Source of the DNA: Ceratorhiza oryzae-sativae
Lineage: Eukaryota > Basidiomycota > Agaricomycetes > Cantharellales > Ceratobasidiaceae
Assembly (NCBI GenBank): GCA_030998015.1
Contig: JARWMV010000249.1
Coordinates: forward strand, 806,001 to 870,000
Reading direction: 5' to 3'
DNA: 64,000 nucleotides
Shown here one piece after another: positions 1-12,048 of the stretch (the first letter of the stretch is position 1; every line of letters starts with the position of its first letter). A program made the position numbers and the translations under genes. The notes under the pieces are model-generated. The model made no database searches. It saw only the letters and a list, made by a program, of their open reading frames with translations, and was not told the origin of the DNA.

Positions 1-780
1 GTCTATTGGCGCTCCCTAAAATGGTGATCGCCGTGGCACAAAACGCATGGTTGAGCAACTAGGCTGGAAGGAATGAGAGGGTTCGCGAACTTCCTAAGCC
101 TTCCCCCTTGTGCTACGCTGAGAAACCAAATGTTGGCGCCGTTGGCGTCAAGCCGCTCCCTATAAATGTTCGGGAGGGACACATGTAGAAAGCCCGTGTT
201 AACTCTTCCTAAGTTTATCATGCTACAGATCAGGGGCCTTGTTGAGTTCATCATCAACAGCCAGCTACAAATGACTATCGCCAGATACCTAGCTAGTGAG
301 GGGCACCGCTCATAAAGCGCCGAATGTGGCTAATCCAGCCATCGCTAGTTGTATCCTGGACAGTGCTTGTATACGACTGGGTAATCTGTCTCGATAAGGA
401 AGCCAAATATATATGGAGCGCACCATGGTCCATAGGGAGAACGCTATATCATTTCAATCGGATTTGGTGCGTTTTGATATTTGGGTAAGATCTTTTACGC
501 AACCTCGAAGCGCCTCGTACTCAATCCTCCCGGATTTTGATCAAGTTCTACGATCCCTAGTAAGTCCTCAGAATTTGATCAGCATGTTACTTGGTGTGCA
601 ATTAATTCAAGTCTCGTTGTTCTCTGCTTTACCCGATCCAATGGTTTGTAAAATTTCGTTTACCTTGATGTTGGTTGGATTGAGCTAACATGAAATAGAC
701 GTAAGCTGCCAGGGTACATTTCAACTTCTAACGACTCAAGATTTATGCTAGATGTAAAAGAATAACTTTGTACTACGCGT
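1..780. other. No recognisable gene
   Basis: I see only short open frames on both strands, with no domain, motif or plausible exon chain. A 91-codon frame at 413-688 (+) and an 84-codon frame at 3-257 (-) are the longest. Neither resembles a family I know, and the second runs close to the window edge, so it could be the end of a gene outside. Confidence 0.5.
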
Positions 781-1765
781 CCGGAATTGTGGTCGAGGTC
801 ATTGGCATTTATTGTGAGCTCATTAAATGTTGCCCGCGTTCACATGTTAACAATCACATTAATTAGGTGTTTTGTTACTGCGGTTTTGGGCATTGAGTAA
901 TAATAGGCAAGTACAAATAGATGTGACCTATGGAGGATACTGAGCATTTTTCAAGGCGTTGCCTGTAGTGAGTTGGCTATATGCAGGTTACGAAGCAAGG
1001 CTTATCCTGTCCCGAGTGCGCTGCTTATATTATTCGGGATCTCAGTCGCTCTGTCAATAGTTCTCGTCAAGATGACACTCGATGTAAGTGCGTGTTGAGG
1101 GGTCAGGATGAATTTCTGAAAATTTCGTTAGAAATTCGTATATCTGCCTAACCCCAGTGAGTGCATTTATCGGCCGTGGCATAGCATCCTCATATTTTCA
1201 CATATCACAGTGCCAAGCGTTTTCACAGGATGCGTAATTCTCCTACCGTCCAGCATGTGGATGATGTACATTGTTCCCATAACCTACGACTGGATTTTGT
1301 TCTCTCTTACAGTCAAGACGATTTGGAATCTTGGGAGGGAGTATGGCACATCGCCGCTGATGCGACGTCTGGTTGAAAAGTGAGTAGATAGACATTACCT
1401 CGTGGCATATCGCCGCTCTGGAAGCATTGGCTCCGCAAACTGAACGTCTGGACCTAGTGGTGCACTACATTCCGCAGTGTTGGTTGCATTAACTATGTTC
1501 TCATGCATTGGCGGTACTGTAGAGGCAATTAAGATTGCCTCAAATGGATCCGGGTGAGCGTCCAGGCTACATCACTCAACTAAGTATGTCTGACATCCAA
1601 TTCAATTCCAGCGTACTGGGAGCCATATCTAGCGTGGTTTGCAGTCGAATCATACTCTCTTTACACACACTTGCGGAAGACGAAGCACGCCAGCGACTAC
1701 CTCAAGTAACATCTAGCGGGCGTACGGCAGGCAAGATAGAATTCAAGTGCCCATGCAAGAGTTGA
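780..1765 (+). CDS. Probable DUF6533-like multi-pass membrane protein, exons only partly resolved
   Basis: Several separate exon-like stretches read as hydrophobic helices in the order expected for the basidiomycete DUF6533-type membrane proteins. The piece near 957-1078 encodes a helix containing SALLILFGISVALSIVLV. The piece at 1229-1379 follows a good acceptor and contains YDWILFSLTVK and then GTSPLMRRL, a pattern typical of this family, and is followed by a GTGAGT donor. The last piece, about 1580-1765, contains SSVVCSRIILSL, like the final helix, and then a polar tail. I could not fix the start codon or all splice sites, and some frames between pieces are closed, so the gene may be damaged. 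The function of the family is not known to me; an integral membrane location is inferred from the helices. Confidence 0.38.
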
Positions 1766-2565
1766 GTAGCGCCGGCACCGCGCATGACGAACCAACTTCT
1801 CTTGTGTAACGGAAGAACCACAATTAGGGGCTTAGGGGGTATGATTAATTTCAAGTTTGCATTCTATCATAACTTCGCTTTGAGAATGATTAAAAATCTG
1901 TATCCAGTGTACAATTATCCACAATTGGATTTAATGAACCGAATCATAGGAGTAGATGGGGTACCTGTAGCGCCCGCGCGCTGGTACATGATTCTCACAA
2001 CGGTCCTCGAGCGTGGCGACATGGCTCGGAGTGGTCTTTCCGAATACTCGAACTGATCGCTCCGGATTGGGCGCTCAGGTGTATGCGAGCCATGTGCACC
2101 GAGCCCACCGTCTACGGTATGTTTGGCAAAGTCCGAATCGCCGCACGTGGATCACCCTGACTGCGACCGCGGGGATCACTTCCACGAATACATTATGGGC
2201 AGCGCTGGGCTCGATCGTGTAAATATATGCTCACAATCAATTGTGAGTCAAATTATGGCCGGATGGCGGGCTTTTAAGAGTAACGCGACGGCGCACATAA
2301 GCACACTTCGTCGTGGTGGAGGCTCAGAGTTCATGTGCGCAGTCTGACCTCTGGCGATCTAGTCTGCAGGGCACTCTCTTGGTAGGCCGCCTCCCACTGT
2401 TCTATATTCTTCAATCCAACAAATGGCAGTTAAAAATCCATTTCATGTTTCGGACAAGATGCCTCAGCTCCGCTAGATCAACAAATTGACCAACGATTAA
2501 CTACTGTGATGATGGCCGAGATACTTTTGACCTGGAAGAAGACCATTAGACGTTCGGTTTGAGTT
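1766..2565. other. Intergenic, nothing recognised
   Basis: Short open frames overlap in several phases at 1784-2347, with no recognisable product and no plausible splice pattern. The last 200 bases before the arrestin-like gene's stop codon look like ordinary intergenic sequence. Confidence 0.45.
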
Positions 2566-4191
2566 TCAAATTGGCCCCACTGACCGGCTCCCAGTAAAAC
2601 TCCTGTTACGTTCTGGTCGTCGTAAAAGTCTTCGTCTTTCAGATCTTGCCCTGCGTATGCCTACATTGTTGTCAGGTCGAATTGTTCTTCGAGTATGGTT
2701 GATGGAAACGTTTACCAGTGGTACGCGCGAACTCCATGCGACGTTCGACCCGGCGTCGGTCACTAACTTGACCTTGGTCTCTAATCTTGGCTTTGTGACG
2801 CCCGAGGGAAGTCTCACGGCGTCTTTCCACGCAAACCCGGGGCAATCGAATCTCACTTGAACAAGATACTGCGTAGGATTCACTGAATCGCCTCTCAGTA
2901 GTGAATACACAAATATACCTTGACTTCGAACCGCGCAAATTCAAAGCTTGGGCGTGTATTTCGAGGAATAAAAAGTTCGCCTTCAACTAATCGTGTATTC
3001 GGCGGAAGAGACTCGGAAGGATGAGTTGTTGGCCAAACTCGTGCTCTACCGAGAGACCTGGTAAAGGTATTGTGCGAGCTCCTTCTATCATCATCTGTAC
3101 CAATGAAAGCTTCCTTTTTGCGAAGAGTTATTCCAGGCGGTCTTAGTGGCGTGTTCAAGACACTCACTTGCACAAGACGGAGTCGAATCGAGCTGGGATT
3201 AGAGAATAGGTCCAAGGCTTGTGAATCCGTGCATTCTAGCATGATAAGGACGGGCGAAAATGTTCCAATGGCTAGCGTGGCATGGGGGAGTACTACAGTC
3301 GAAACATTCACGACTATCGATCGCGCTCCAAATATTGTGCCTTCAATCTCCAGAGTTTCGCCAATCTGCCAGTCAAAATTCGATGGAGGGGGAAGGTTAA
3401 GACCCGTTGTAAGCGCTGACAAGTGAGGCTCCGGGATAGGAGGGCTCAAAATCTTGGGGATGTAGATTATAGTAGTATCGAGTCTGTTGGTCAGAAACAC
3501 AGGATTACAAAATTGGTTTAGGGCACAAAACTTCGCCTACTGTGAGTTCAACCGGAATCGGCCCCTTCTAACTTCGACTGTGAGTCGATATTCTAGAAAC
3601 GAGGGAATAGACTAGTTGCTAATTAACGTGTCTCTGAAAATACAACAGGTTTATAGTCGTACTTTGACCGAGAAGGAGGGCGGTAAATCATATACATCAT
3701 GAGGGGCGCCGATTTCCTTAAAGTGGACCTTTTCAGGCAGCGCTAGCTCAAAACCCCAAGGTCCCCGGGTTTTTGTGGTGGAATTCCATATATCTACTCT
3801 CAAGTCGAGAAAGCTGGGGCTTTTGTCTTGTCCAACAACTGTCCGTTCTCCCAGAAGCTGTCAGAGAGTTATTTTGGGAATCCAGCAGCAAACCTTTATG
3901 ACGAACTCTAATTGTGATCGTTTTGATTTTTTTGAGTTCCGCAGCATCAATGTAGACGTTGCCTCGAATGAGACCAAGCTCGCCTTGGTGGAAGACAGGT
4001 ATAGATTGTGACGATTGCGCATAGCTATCAAGTTTCAGTTGTAACCAGGGTTGCCCTCCAGATGAACTCAGAGAGAAATTGTGAGTAGTTTGACCTGGAA
4101 GTACTCTTGTTGTTGCAATTGACGAATATCCCGGCAAACGTAGCTCATTCTCTAGGGCCGCAAAAGCAGGAGGTGGGGCAGTTTCTGTCAT
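2566..4191 (-). CDS. Arrestin-like protein, 5 exons, intact
   Basis: Exons run 4191-3894, 3826-3663, 3611-3541, 3483-2919 and 2868-2566; they add up to 1401 nt, a whole number of codons, giving 466 residues without an internal stop. All four introns are GT-AG and 50-67 bp. The N-terminal part has the fungal arrestin pattern: RLPGYSS near residue 15, PWLQLKLDSYA, and a G-x-V strand (IRGNVYIDA). The second exon carries FLDLRVDIWNS and GPWGFELALPE followed by LPPSFS, the usual link between the two arrestin folds. The fourth exon starts the C-terminal fold (WQIGETLEIEG). I chose the ATG at 4191 because it lies directly upstream of the conserved start and in frame. Family members act as adaptors for membrane-protein ubiquitination and endocytosis; no PY motif was noted, so that role is inferred from the fold only. 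Confidence 0.78.
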
Positions 4192-4586
4192 ATGATTAGA
4201 GCAATTATTCTGGGTGTCGTGGTCGAGCGGAACAGCCAAACATGATCGGCGCCGCATCCAGGCGGTCGTTCCGCCGATAATCACCATCGTGGTCACAAGC
4301 CAAACTTGGTCGAGCACGCTTCGATATTGTGACGCGTCACGATGTACAAGCGTCGCCAAATTCGGCGATTATGTGCGCCTTTTAACCTTGTTTGCCTACA
4401 GCTCGCCCCGAGTCGATTTGTTGTCTCAAAACAAGTCCATCTGTTTCATGTACACTATGGTTTATTTTTCTGCTCGACCCATGCTTCCATATCCCACTTC
4501 TGCACATTTATTCTTCGCAGGACTGCGAGAGTCGATCATCGACGACATAATGCACTACAAACTGATCTGTGATTAGACCAAGCCTC
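4192..4586. other. Short intergenic region
   Basis: About 400 bases separate the arrestin-like start from the stop of the F-box gene; both genes point the same way (minus strand). The frames present are uninterrupted only over short stretches, and I recognise nothing in them. Confidence 0.5.
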
Positions 4587-6515
4587 CTAACTTCCTGAAA
4601 TCATGACGTCAAAACTTTGTCGTAAAATTTCAATTAAGCGACAAATTACCTCCACTCCAATCAATCGACCCTCATCAACTATCCAGTCATCGAATTGTGC
4701 AAGTGGGTCGGGGATGATAGTCATCCGATATGGCAGTGTTGAATGAACCGGTTCGTCAGTGTATTGCGTGATCGAGGTCGTTTTGTCCTTTGTCACGTTC
4801 GTGATTATAGTTCCGCTGGTATGTTGCTTGGAAGAGTCTAGTATCTCATAGTACCAATCTCCCTTCAGAAACTGGTTGCGGTGGTTCACGGTTGGAGAGT
4901 TAGAATCAGACGGTACGTCTAGTTCTGGCTCCTTGAACCTGTCGACGGTCGCGGGATTGAAGTCCAGAATGAATAAATATTGTTTCGGTTCGTCAGTACG
5001 CCTTACTCGCATCGTGAACCTTGATCCGTAAATGCAAGACATCCTGTAGGTGCTAGAACTGCCAAGACCCACCCAACGAGTGGCGTCTACCCCCCACTGA
5101 GACCACGGGACACGATGGGGGAGCATATCAGCGGGAGCTCGCATAGAATGTCCAAGGATTGTTGGTACATCGACGAAAATAGCAAAACGACCGTATCTGA
5201 AATCGGTTTCGATTGCAAGCGTCAAGCATATGGTCTGAGACTCCGGATTAGGAACGAAGCCTGTGTGGTTGGTGGATTGATTAGCGGACATTGGAGTGGA
5301 GTACATAGCGAAGTCCTCGACCGGAATTGACGTTGCCAAGGTCAGCACGGGAAACTCCAGGCAAAGCCTGGGTGTCAATATGTCGCCAGCGAGCTGGCTC
5401 GATCGACCTCCCGTCGGGCTGCATGTATCTGACCGATCTTCCTGACATATGCGACCAACCTCATAAAGTAAAAGACTTGGCGATATTGCTCCAGATATCC
5501 TACTTTGATGAGAGCAACCTATGTGAAAAACGACCAGCTGGTTGGAGCTCACAAACGCAGAACTGCAGAAGCCAGGAAGTTCACCCGTGTCATGTAGTAT
5601 GGATCCCGTTCGCCAGTTGACGACTATAATTTTACAGCATTGTTCATCTAAATCCAGACTAGGTTTGTTTGAAATGAGGTTGAGAGCTAGGAGCTCATTC
5701 GAAACCGATGAATCAGCTACGCTGTAGTCACGAGTAGGTTGAATCTCGAATCCGAGTCGAATCACAATGCTCGGGTGTGTGGCACCGGAGTGAACTGTTC
5801 CAGCCCTCAAGGAGCGGAAGTGCAAGGATATGGATCTAAAACTATGGTTATGTATTATAGATCAGCTGAGTATGTCCAATATAGCAAACTTGCCTCAATC
5901 GGTCAAGTACCGCAATTACCAACAGATCCTGGTCAGGATCTATCATGAACTCGTCACAGTTAAGATCTAGCGTTAAATCCCAGCGCGACGTGGGGTTGTC
6001 CACAGGAATGACAGAAAAAGTTGTTGTATCTAAGGTGGAGTCCTGACCCTTGTACGCAAGTACGATAAACCCGCTTCGAGCTTCCCAAAGATCGTAATCT
6101 CTGTCATCAAATGTCGGGTTTATCACAAACGCCGGATGTAGGTTCACGTTGAGCCAGCCTAAAGGTATGGGGTAAACGAAGAGTGATAAGAGTCATTAGA
6201 CTCTTACCGTTACGGAATCGTTTCAATTTTTCGAGCTGTTCCCGGTGGGGTTTGCGACTCAAATCTCTTGATACAAAAAGACGGTTCGCTTCAAGTTCTA
6301 TTTGAAGCTGTAAAGCGGTCGTCTCTTGGACTAACTGAAGATATTTTCGGCATGTCTACATGGGGGATTTATTACAGAAGAAATACGCCAGCCGGCGTTC
6401 ATAAGAATCCTACCTTGGAAAACCGGAGAATGTCACGAAAGCCGCAACACAGCAGTACGCGAATAACTAGCTCTTCGGGTAAACTTGTAAAATTTACGAG
6501 AAGCGCTTGTGACAT
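4587..6515 (-). CDS. F-box domain protein, 4 exons, intact
   Basis: Exons are 6515-6414, 6334-6208, 6158-5894 and 5835-4587, total 1743 nt, 580 residues. The F-box sits at the N-terminus: residues 13-34 read SLPEELVIRVLLCCGFRDIL followed by RFSK. Next comes the helix LQIELEANRL and then a long beta-rich C-terminal domain with the block NPTSRWDLTLDLN and IDPDQDLLVI, seen in many Agaricomycete F-box proteins. F-box proteins recruit substrates to SCF ubiquitin ligases; the substrate here is unknown. The third intron (5836-5893) has a GC donor (GCAAGT) with a normal AG acceptor, and the frame is kept across it. A broken paralogue lies just upstream, 7.6-9.8 kb, so this is the surviving member of a local duplication. 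Confidence 0.75.
5836..5893 (-). other. GC-AG intron in the F-box gene
   Basis: The donor reads TTGAG followed by GCAAGT, not GT. The acceptor is TTTTAG and the split codon AG/A restores the frame (D-R-L-R-S-I-S). No GT donor nearby keeps the frame. Confidence 0.65.
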
Positions 6516-7334
6516 GTAACTGATATCTATAGATGTTGTTGGATCGGGTATTGCGCTTGTTTGTGGTTCCGACAGAAGGCAAGAAACCGGAAGTGGCGGT
6601 CAGTCTTAGAACCAGCGGATTTTTGTCCTCAGAAGTTTGGACGACGCTTAATTATTCAATCGTACCAGATATGAAACAGGATGGAAGATCTTGATGAGGC
6701 GGATAACACTATCTTTGCGATTTCTCGATTCTGATGGCGAAACGACCAGCTGGCGCTGGGCGCTTCCGGCATCGATCGTTTCTCCTGACTTGCCGTTACC
6801 CAGCGCGTTCTGGGTTTCCTGCTTAACACAAACGACATCTACATCTCATCGGTTGGCCGCTCGCCCAGATATAGAGTATCTTCACCTAATCTGGCCTCTA
6901 TGCACACGTACGCCACAACCGCCCAATCTAAGCAAAATTCCAAACATATCCTTGGACGAATAGCAGATTAGATACATCAGTGGTGTTACTAGTATTTGGT
7001 AAATTGCTGATCAGCGAATATACGCTATTTCTGTTTAATTATATAAGATACTTACTGGATGAAATGAGCATTGACTAAGCACCGGGGTGCGGTCCGAATT
7101 ACTGATCTCGGCTAGTTTACCATATAGTTCTAGTTTAAGGTGTTTATAGAGACAGCCATTCTTTGCCATCAGAGATATGATGAGCTAGAAACTGGTATAT
7201 AACTCCATCGTCCATCGGGGTGCTCTAAAAATGACATATGTCAGATTTTCGTCCTAGACTACAAGCAAGATATTGCTCGTACCTGCATCCCGATTAGACG
7301 GTCGCCATCAATCGCCCAGTTCTCATCCTCTCAG
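6516..7334. other. Intergenic, nothing recognised
   Basis: This lies between the F-box gene start and the repeat that truncates its paralogue. Overlapping open frames on both strands at 6656-6963 look like shadow frames and carry no motif I know. Confidence 0.45.
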
Positions 7335-7628
7335 ATCTCACGCAGGGAGGTAACTCGTGGCTAAGATACAAATCGTACTTAGCTCAACTACGAAGGTAGA
7401 GAACTGTGTATATACTGTACCTAAGATACAAATCGTACTACAGAGTACAGTGTGAATAGAATACATGAGAAAAGAAAGAAAATACGATACCTTAGCTCAA
7501 CTACGAAGGTAGAGAACTAAGGAAGGATAAAGGGGGTTCCCGCGAACTCGCGCATGATATCAGAGAGGGGGGATACGAAACAGAAACAAATATGCGCATA
7601 CATACACGCATATGATTGTGAATTCAAC
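7335..7628. repeat. Dispersed repeat, copy 1 (LINE 3'-end-like)
   Basis: This block shares its start (TCTCACGCAGGGAGG), the internal motif TTAGCTCAACTAC and its end (ATATGATTGT, AATTCAAC) with 59022-59246, which lies between a LINE coding relic and a poly(A) tract. It is therefore probably the 3' untranslated end of that LINE family. Inside this copy TAAGATACAAATCGTAC occurs twice and the TTAGCTCAACTACG block occurs twice, so it is partly duplicated in tandem. It abuts the F-box pseudogene and replaces its last codons. Confidence 0.6.
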
Positions 7629-9754
7629 ATCAGACAGGTCAGGGACAACAGTCGATCGGTAGGGAAGTGTTGAGTATAAGGAATTTACAGAGAACATTTC
7701 AGTAACAGTGACCACATCTTCGCCAAGATTTACGGTCGCCGATCTACCAGGCTCCAGGTTTGGTGAGTTTAACCCACGATACGGCCACTTATTTGGGAGG
7801 AGTGTATCGCTATCATACGACGGAAAAGTAATAAGTTCGGCTCCGATATAGGAATCGGGGGCTTCGAACCTTTTGACAGTGATCGGGTTGAAGTCCTTGA
7901 TGAAAAGATGTTGATATGGATGTCCGTTTGGGGAACTTGCACATAGAGCAAGTTTAGAGCCATATATGCATTTAATGTTGGAGCCTGCGGCCCTACCATG
8001 CCCCATCCAGCGTGTCGCCTGCTCTCCCCATTGATCGAGGAAACAGAGAGTATTGTTGAATCGGGTGGTATGCGAGGGATGTAATTTCGCAACTTCGACA
8101 GGAACACAAGGATCGCCAAGTCAATGTCATTATGTAGGGCTTGGACTGTAAGCGCCAGAAATATTTATTGAACGAACTCCGTGCTCAGATCGATATTATA
8201 TCGATGTTGTTCCTTTTCTCTCCGTCTGTTGTCCGATATTCATGTCTTAACTCCATACGTAGATACATTAGCTAGATACATTAGCTAGATACACCTGTGT
8301 ATTCTCCTGATTATTCTCCGTCGTCTCGTATATAACTGAATCAACTTGTCACCTCAATTCATCAAAGAACTTACCTATTTACTTGTGTGCTTCATTCACC
8401 GAGTTCATTCGCTTTATTCCTGTGCTAAGTACATCTGAAGGGTATCCTATTCCATTCGCTTCAATAATATTGTCTGAATAAATGGGTCGGAAACGAGCGT
8501 GGTGGGATCATCAATCTGAAACTTTTACGCTGGAGGAAAGTACAAGGCAAACGTGTCGATTAGTATTGAAGCCCCCGATTTCAGGGATGGCAACTCGAAG
8601 GGAAGTGCAGGTGCAAGAATACCACTCGGAGTTACGCTGCCTCGATCCCGGATGTGTGAATCCATTTTCCGACTCGTGGTCGGAATCTTGTATATCAAAA
8701 GACTTATTGAATGATATTCCCACATACCGTCTACAGGGGGTGAAGTACTCGTGTAGTAGACGAGCAAGTCCTCGAACGTGGCGAACGCAGAGCTACAGAA
8801 AGCTCCAATAGTGGTCGCGGAACCTATGATAGCTCCAGTTTTCCGATTGATGGCTATTACTTGGCAAAGGCGAACCACCAGTAGGCCCCAGTATCCAGAA
8901 CCTGAATTTAGATTGACCGCTAACAGGTCGTGTGAAATTGAACCAGGAACCACAGTAATTCCCAAGCAAGGCATCATGTCAAATTCCGATTGAACTGCGA
9001 CGATAGAAGCTGTTGAACGAGGGTGGGCCAATCCAGTTTTGAAAGGGCAGGATCGCAATGATCGCATTTTGAGGCTAGAGTCAGAGTATTATTCACTCAT
9101 GGTGTCGAGGGTGAAGCTCACCTAGACTTGTCGATTTTTCCTAGCACCAATAGGTCTTGGCTCGCATCGATGGTGAACATATCACATTCCGGATTGAGCT
9201 GAAGTTACCACTAGTTTGTGGGGTTGTCCGTGGGTATGATGGAAAGAGAGGCTACTGCTGTTGCCGGAAGTTTGGCGTATGTAACTACAATAGTACGTTC
9301 TCGAGCTTCCCATGAAATTGAGTTTCTGCTGTTGGCCTGTGGGTCCGAAGGTATGTTCTGGATTAAGCACATTCGGACGTTTAGCCAGCCTCTTGAACGG
9401 GTCGTATAAGCGAATGTTTCTAAATGTAAGGCAATTGAAACTTACCGTTGCGGAGACGATACAATTTTCCAAGCGACTCATAGCATTTGTCTCCCTTGAG
9501 GCCACCCAAAACCACGAGACACTTAGCCTCGAGCTCGATTTGGAGCTGCAGAGCCGTTGACACATAGACCGGGCTGCGGTTCCTCTTGCACGACTACCAA
9601 GCATGTAAATTGTGATAAGACGAACCAAAATCACAATCGACAACAACCTCACCACTAAGAATCTGAGGATATCCCTTTAGCCACAGAACTGCAAGACGCG
9701 GAAAACTAGCTCTTCAAGCAAACTCAAAAAGTTTAACGAGGGTTTCTGTGACAT
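7628..9754 (-). pseudogene. Decayed F-box paralogue
   Basis: It matches the intact F-box gene at 4587-6515 block by block. The start MSQKPSLNFLSLLEELVFR parallels MSQALLVNFTSLPEELVIR; then come IPTDNPT, DASQDLLVL, AFCSSAF, KCIYGSKLAL and SLYSTLPYRSTVVPD. In-frame stops occur at 9677-9679 (inside the F-box, just before RDILRF), 9211-9213 and 9205-9207 (both inside the conserved DNPT-W-L block). A ~312 bp insertion with terminal inverted repeats splits the middle (8160-8471). The C-terminus is lost where a dispersed repeat begins at 7628. The conserved Pro of the F-box is Leu here. Multiple independent lesions make sequencing error an unlikely sole cause. Confidence 0.75.
8160..8471. mobile_element. 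Small MITE-like insertion in the F-box pseudogene
   Basis: Homology to the F-box gene stops at about 8471 and resumes near 8150. The inserted piece starts AATATTTATTGAACGAA and ends with the imperfect reverse complement (TTCGCTTCAATAATATT), so it has ~17 bp terminal inverted repeats. It contains two to three tandem copies of TAGATACATTAGC near 8262-8294 and no coding capacity. I saw no clear target duplication, so class and exact ends are uncertain. Confidence 0.45.
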
Positions 9755-10315
9755 GTGATGCTTGAGATGGTGCTCGAGTGTGAGTGCCAGTGGCGGGAGA
9801 GCTTTAGCTTTAGGTCTAGGAGATGGCAGAAAAATAAATTGAGGAGTGGGCTCTGGTTGTTCTCTGAGGGCTGCTGAAATGCTTTGATCCGATTCTGGAG
9901 TCTCCAATCAGCCATGAGCAGGCAGAAGATAGGCGCCGCTCGCTTGCTCCTGCCGCGGCGATGACGGGAGAACGATGACGTGATGTACCTGATTAGCCTT
10001 CCATGAAATCTCCCTTCTCCTAGAATTTATTGACAATTTCGCTATTACTGTTCTGCGCGCAATGTCATGGACACATTTTCTGGCTCCCCGAGTTACAGCA
10101 TGTTCGAGACACCGTCGAGGTACAACGCTGGCTAGAGACCAAATTGCCAAAAGGCAGTACTCAATTGACTCGCCGGAATGTTGATTCCAATCTCTCATCC
10201 TTGATTGGACCACCGGCTCGCATAGCCTTGACGTGGTTCCTCGGCGCGTGTCGAGTCTTGTCCGCCGAGACGTATATTACGCGCTCAACGTGTAGTAGGC
10301 CTGCCTCCCGGCCCC
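9755..10315. other. Intergenic region between divergent genes
   Basis: This separates the minus-strand F-box pseudogene from the plus-strand oxidoreductase. Frames of about 100 codons exist on both strands (9908-10213 minus, 10030-10380 plus) but neither has recognisable motifs. It presumably contains the oxidoreductase promoter; I could not pick a TATA box with confidence. Confidence 0.4.
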
Positions 10316-12048
10316 ATGGACACCATTCGAAGCTCTCTCAAGAATCTGAGCCTCAAAGGCAAGCCCAAACCTGGGTCTGATTTCGCGCCTGCGACAGCAC
10401 CGGTCCCAGAGCCTCTAGAAAAGGAACCCGAACCCACTGGGCCTCCAGTTCGGTTGGCTGTTATTGGTGCTGGCCAGCGTGGAAGGGTGAGTTCTTGCGC
10501 CTCATGAAGCTTCACTCTCGATCCAAGTCTATTCAACTAGAAATATGGTGCATATGCGTTGGCATATCCAAAGCATTGCACCGTCATCGCGGTCGCCGAG
10601 CCCCGTCCCGAAACGCGTGAACGAATGGCTCAATCCCATAAAATCCCGCAACCGAACGTGTTTTCGACTTGGCAAGACCTCTCGCAGCAGCAGACACTCA
10701 CGATGCCCAGCATGACATCAAGTACGTCGACGGAGTGATCGTTGCGGTCCAGGATTACATGCACGCCGAGGTTGTCATTCCGTTTGCCGAGAGGGGGTAT
10801 CATATATTGTGCGAAAAGCCAATGGCCACTACACCCGAGGAATGTGTTCAAATGGCGGATGTTGTGGAGAAGGCGGGGATTGTGTTTGGGATGGGTCACG
10901 GTCAGTCGAACTCAATTCCGCTGGGCATGTTTCTGATTATAGTCGCTTTTAGTGTTGAGATATTCGAAGTACAACCAGACGCTTCGAGAGATGATCGCTT
11001 CTGGCCAATACGGCGATCTTATCAATGTCGTTCACGTTGAACCAGTTGGGCACTATCATTTCGCCCACTCCTATGTCCGTGGAAACTGGAACCAAGAAGC
11101 GAAGAGCTCGTTCTCTTTGATGACTAAAAGCTGCCAGTAAGCGTCCTTTGCTCCTTCTCAAATGTCTAATGGTTGATAATCTGCTCAGCGACATTGATAT
11201 TCTTTGCCATTTCTTCGCCCCAGCCACTCCTGTTCGGTTTACATCCTTCGGGTCCCTGTCCCACTTTAAAAAATCCGAAAACCAGAACAAGCTGGAGCAG
11301 CCAGTCGGTGCTTGGACTGTGCTGCGGAGCCAACATGTCCCTATAGTGCCAAACGGATCTATTTGACCGGAAATACAGGATGGCCCGTCAGCGCGATCGT
11401 AGATGGGATTCCTACCCGTGAAAAGGTTATGAAGGAACTCGAGGATGGGCCATATGGCATGTGTGTATATGAGTCCCCGAATGATGTCTGTGATCATCAG
11501 GTACGTTCCTCTCTCGCACATCGGGAAGATTCCAGTAACATTGGATACAGGTAGTCAATATTGAGTTCTCCAACGGCTCAACCGCCTCGTTCACAATGGT
11601 GGCGTTCACGACCCTGATCTGTGAACGTCAAAGCCGTATACACCTCAGCCACGGCGAGATCGTCGGCGACTCGAATACCCTCTCCGCGACCGATTTTAGA
11701 ACGGGAAATACTCAGCGCGTTCGACCGAGTATGGTGGATACCCATGGGGACGGCGACATGGGCGTTGTGCGGGCGTTTGTGAAATGCGTTGCTCAGCGGC
11801 TTGCTAAAGTAAAGGCCGGGGAGATAATTGATCCAAAAGAGGATGATGGGATGGGCATGTCAGTCCGGGACGTCTTGAGGAGTCATTTGGCGGTATTTTG
11901 TGCGGAGCGGGCTAGGAGGACGGGTTCGGTAGTCTATTTCGATGGATTTGAAGAGCAAGTACGAAAGGGAATGGGTCAGCCAGAACATGGGAATGTGGTT
12001 CGCTCCGACCCAGGCGAACCAAAGGTGGCAGTTGCTATTGAAGAATAA
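10316..12048 (+). CDS. Gfo/Idh/MocA-family NAD(P)-dependent oxidoreductase, with two frame lesions
   Basis: Exons are 10316-10486, 10541-10900, 10953-11136, 11189-11500 and 11551-12048, joined by 50-54 bp GT-AG introns. The Rossmann motif VRLAVIGAGQRG ends exon 1; exon 2 has VDGVIVAVQD and YHILCEKPMATT, the family's EKP motif with its Lys; exon 3 has HVEPVGHYHFAHSYVRGNW, and LMTKSCHDID spans exons 3 and 4; exon 4 ends in a Cys-rich RCLDCAAEPTCPYSA block. Two places need a frame change with no usable intron: 10680-10730 (around CAGCAGCAG) and 11270-11312 (after an A-rich run). In both the downstream frame is shifted as by one missing base. With both restored the product would be about 508 residues. 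They may be assembly errors or real lesions. Substrate is unknown; family members oxidise or reduce sugars and cyclitols. Confidence 0.75.

Noticed and set aside
10669..11040. Treating the two frame changes in the oxidoreductase as extra introns
   Set aside because: The gaps between conserved blocks are too short and lack a GT...AG pair; a missing base explains both, and exon sums then become whole codons.
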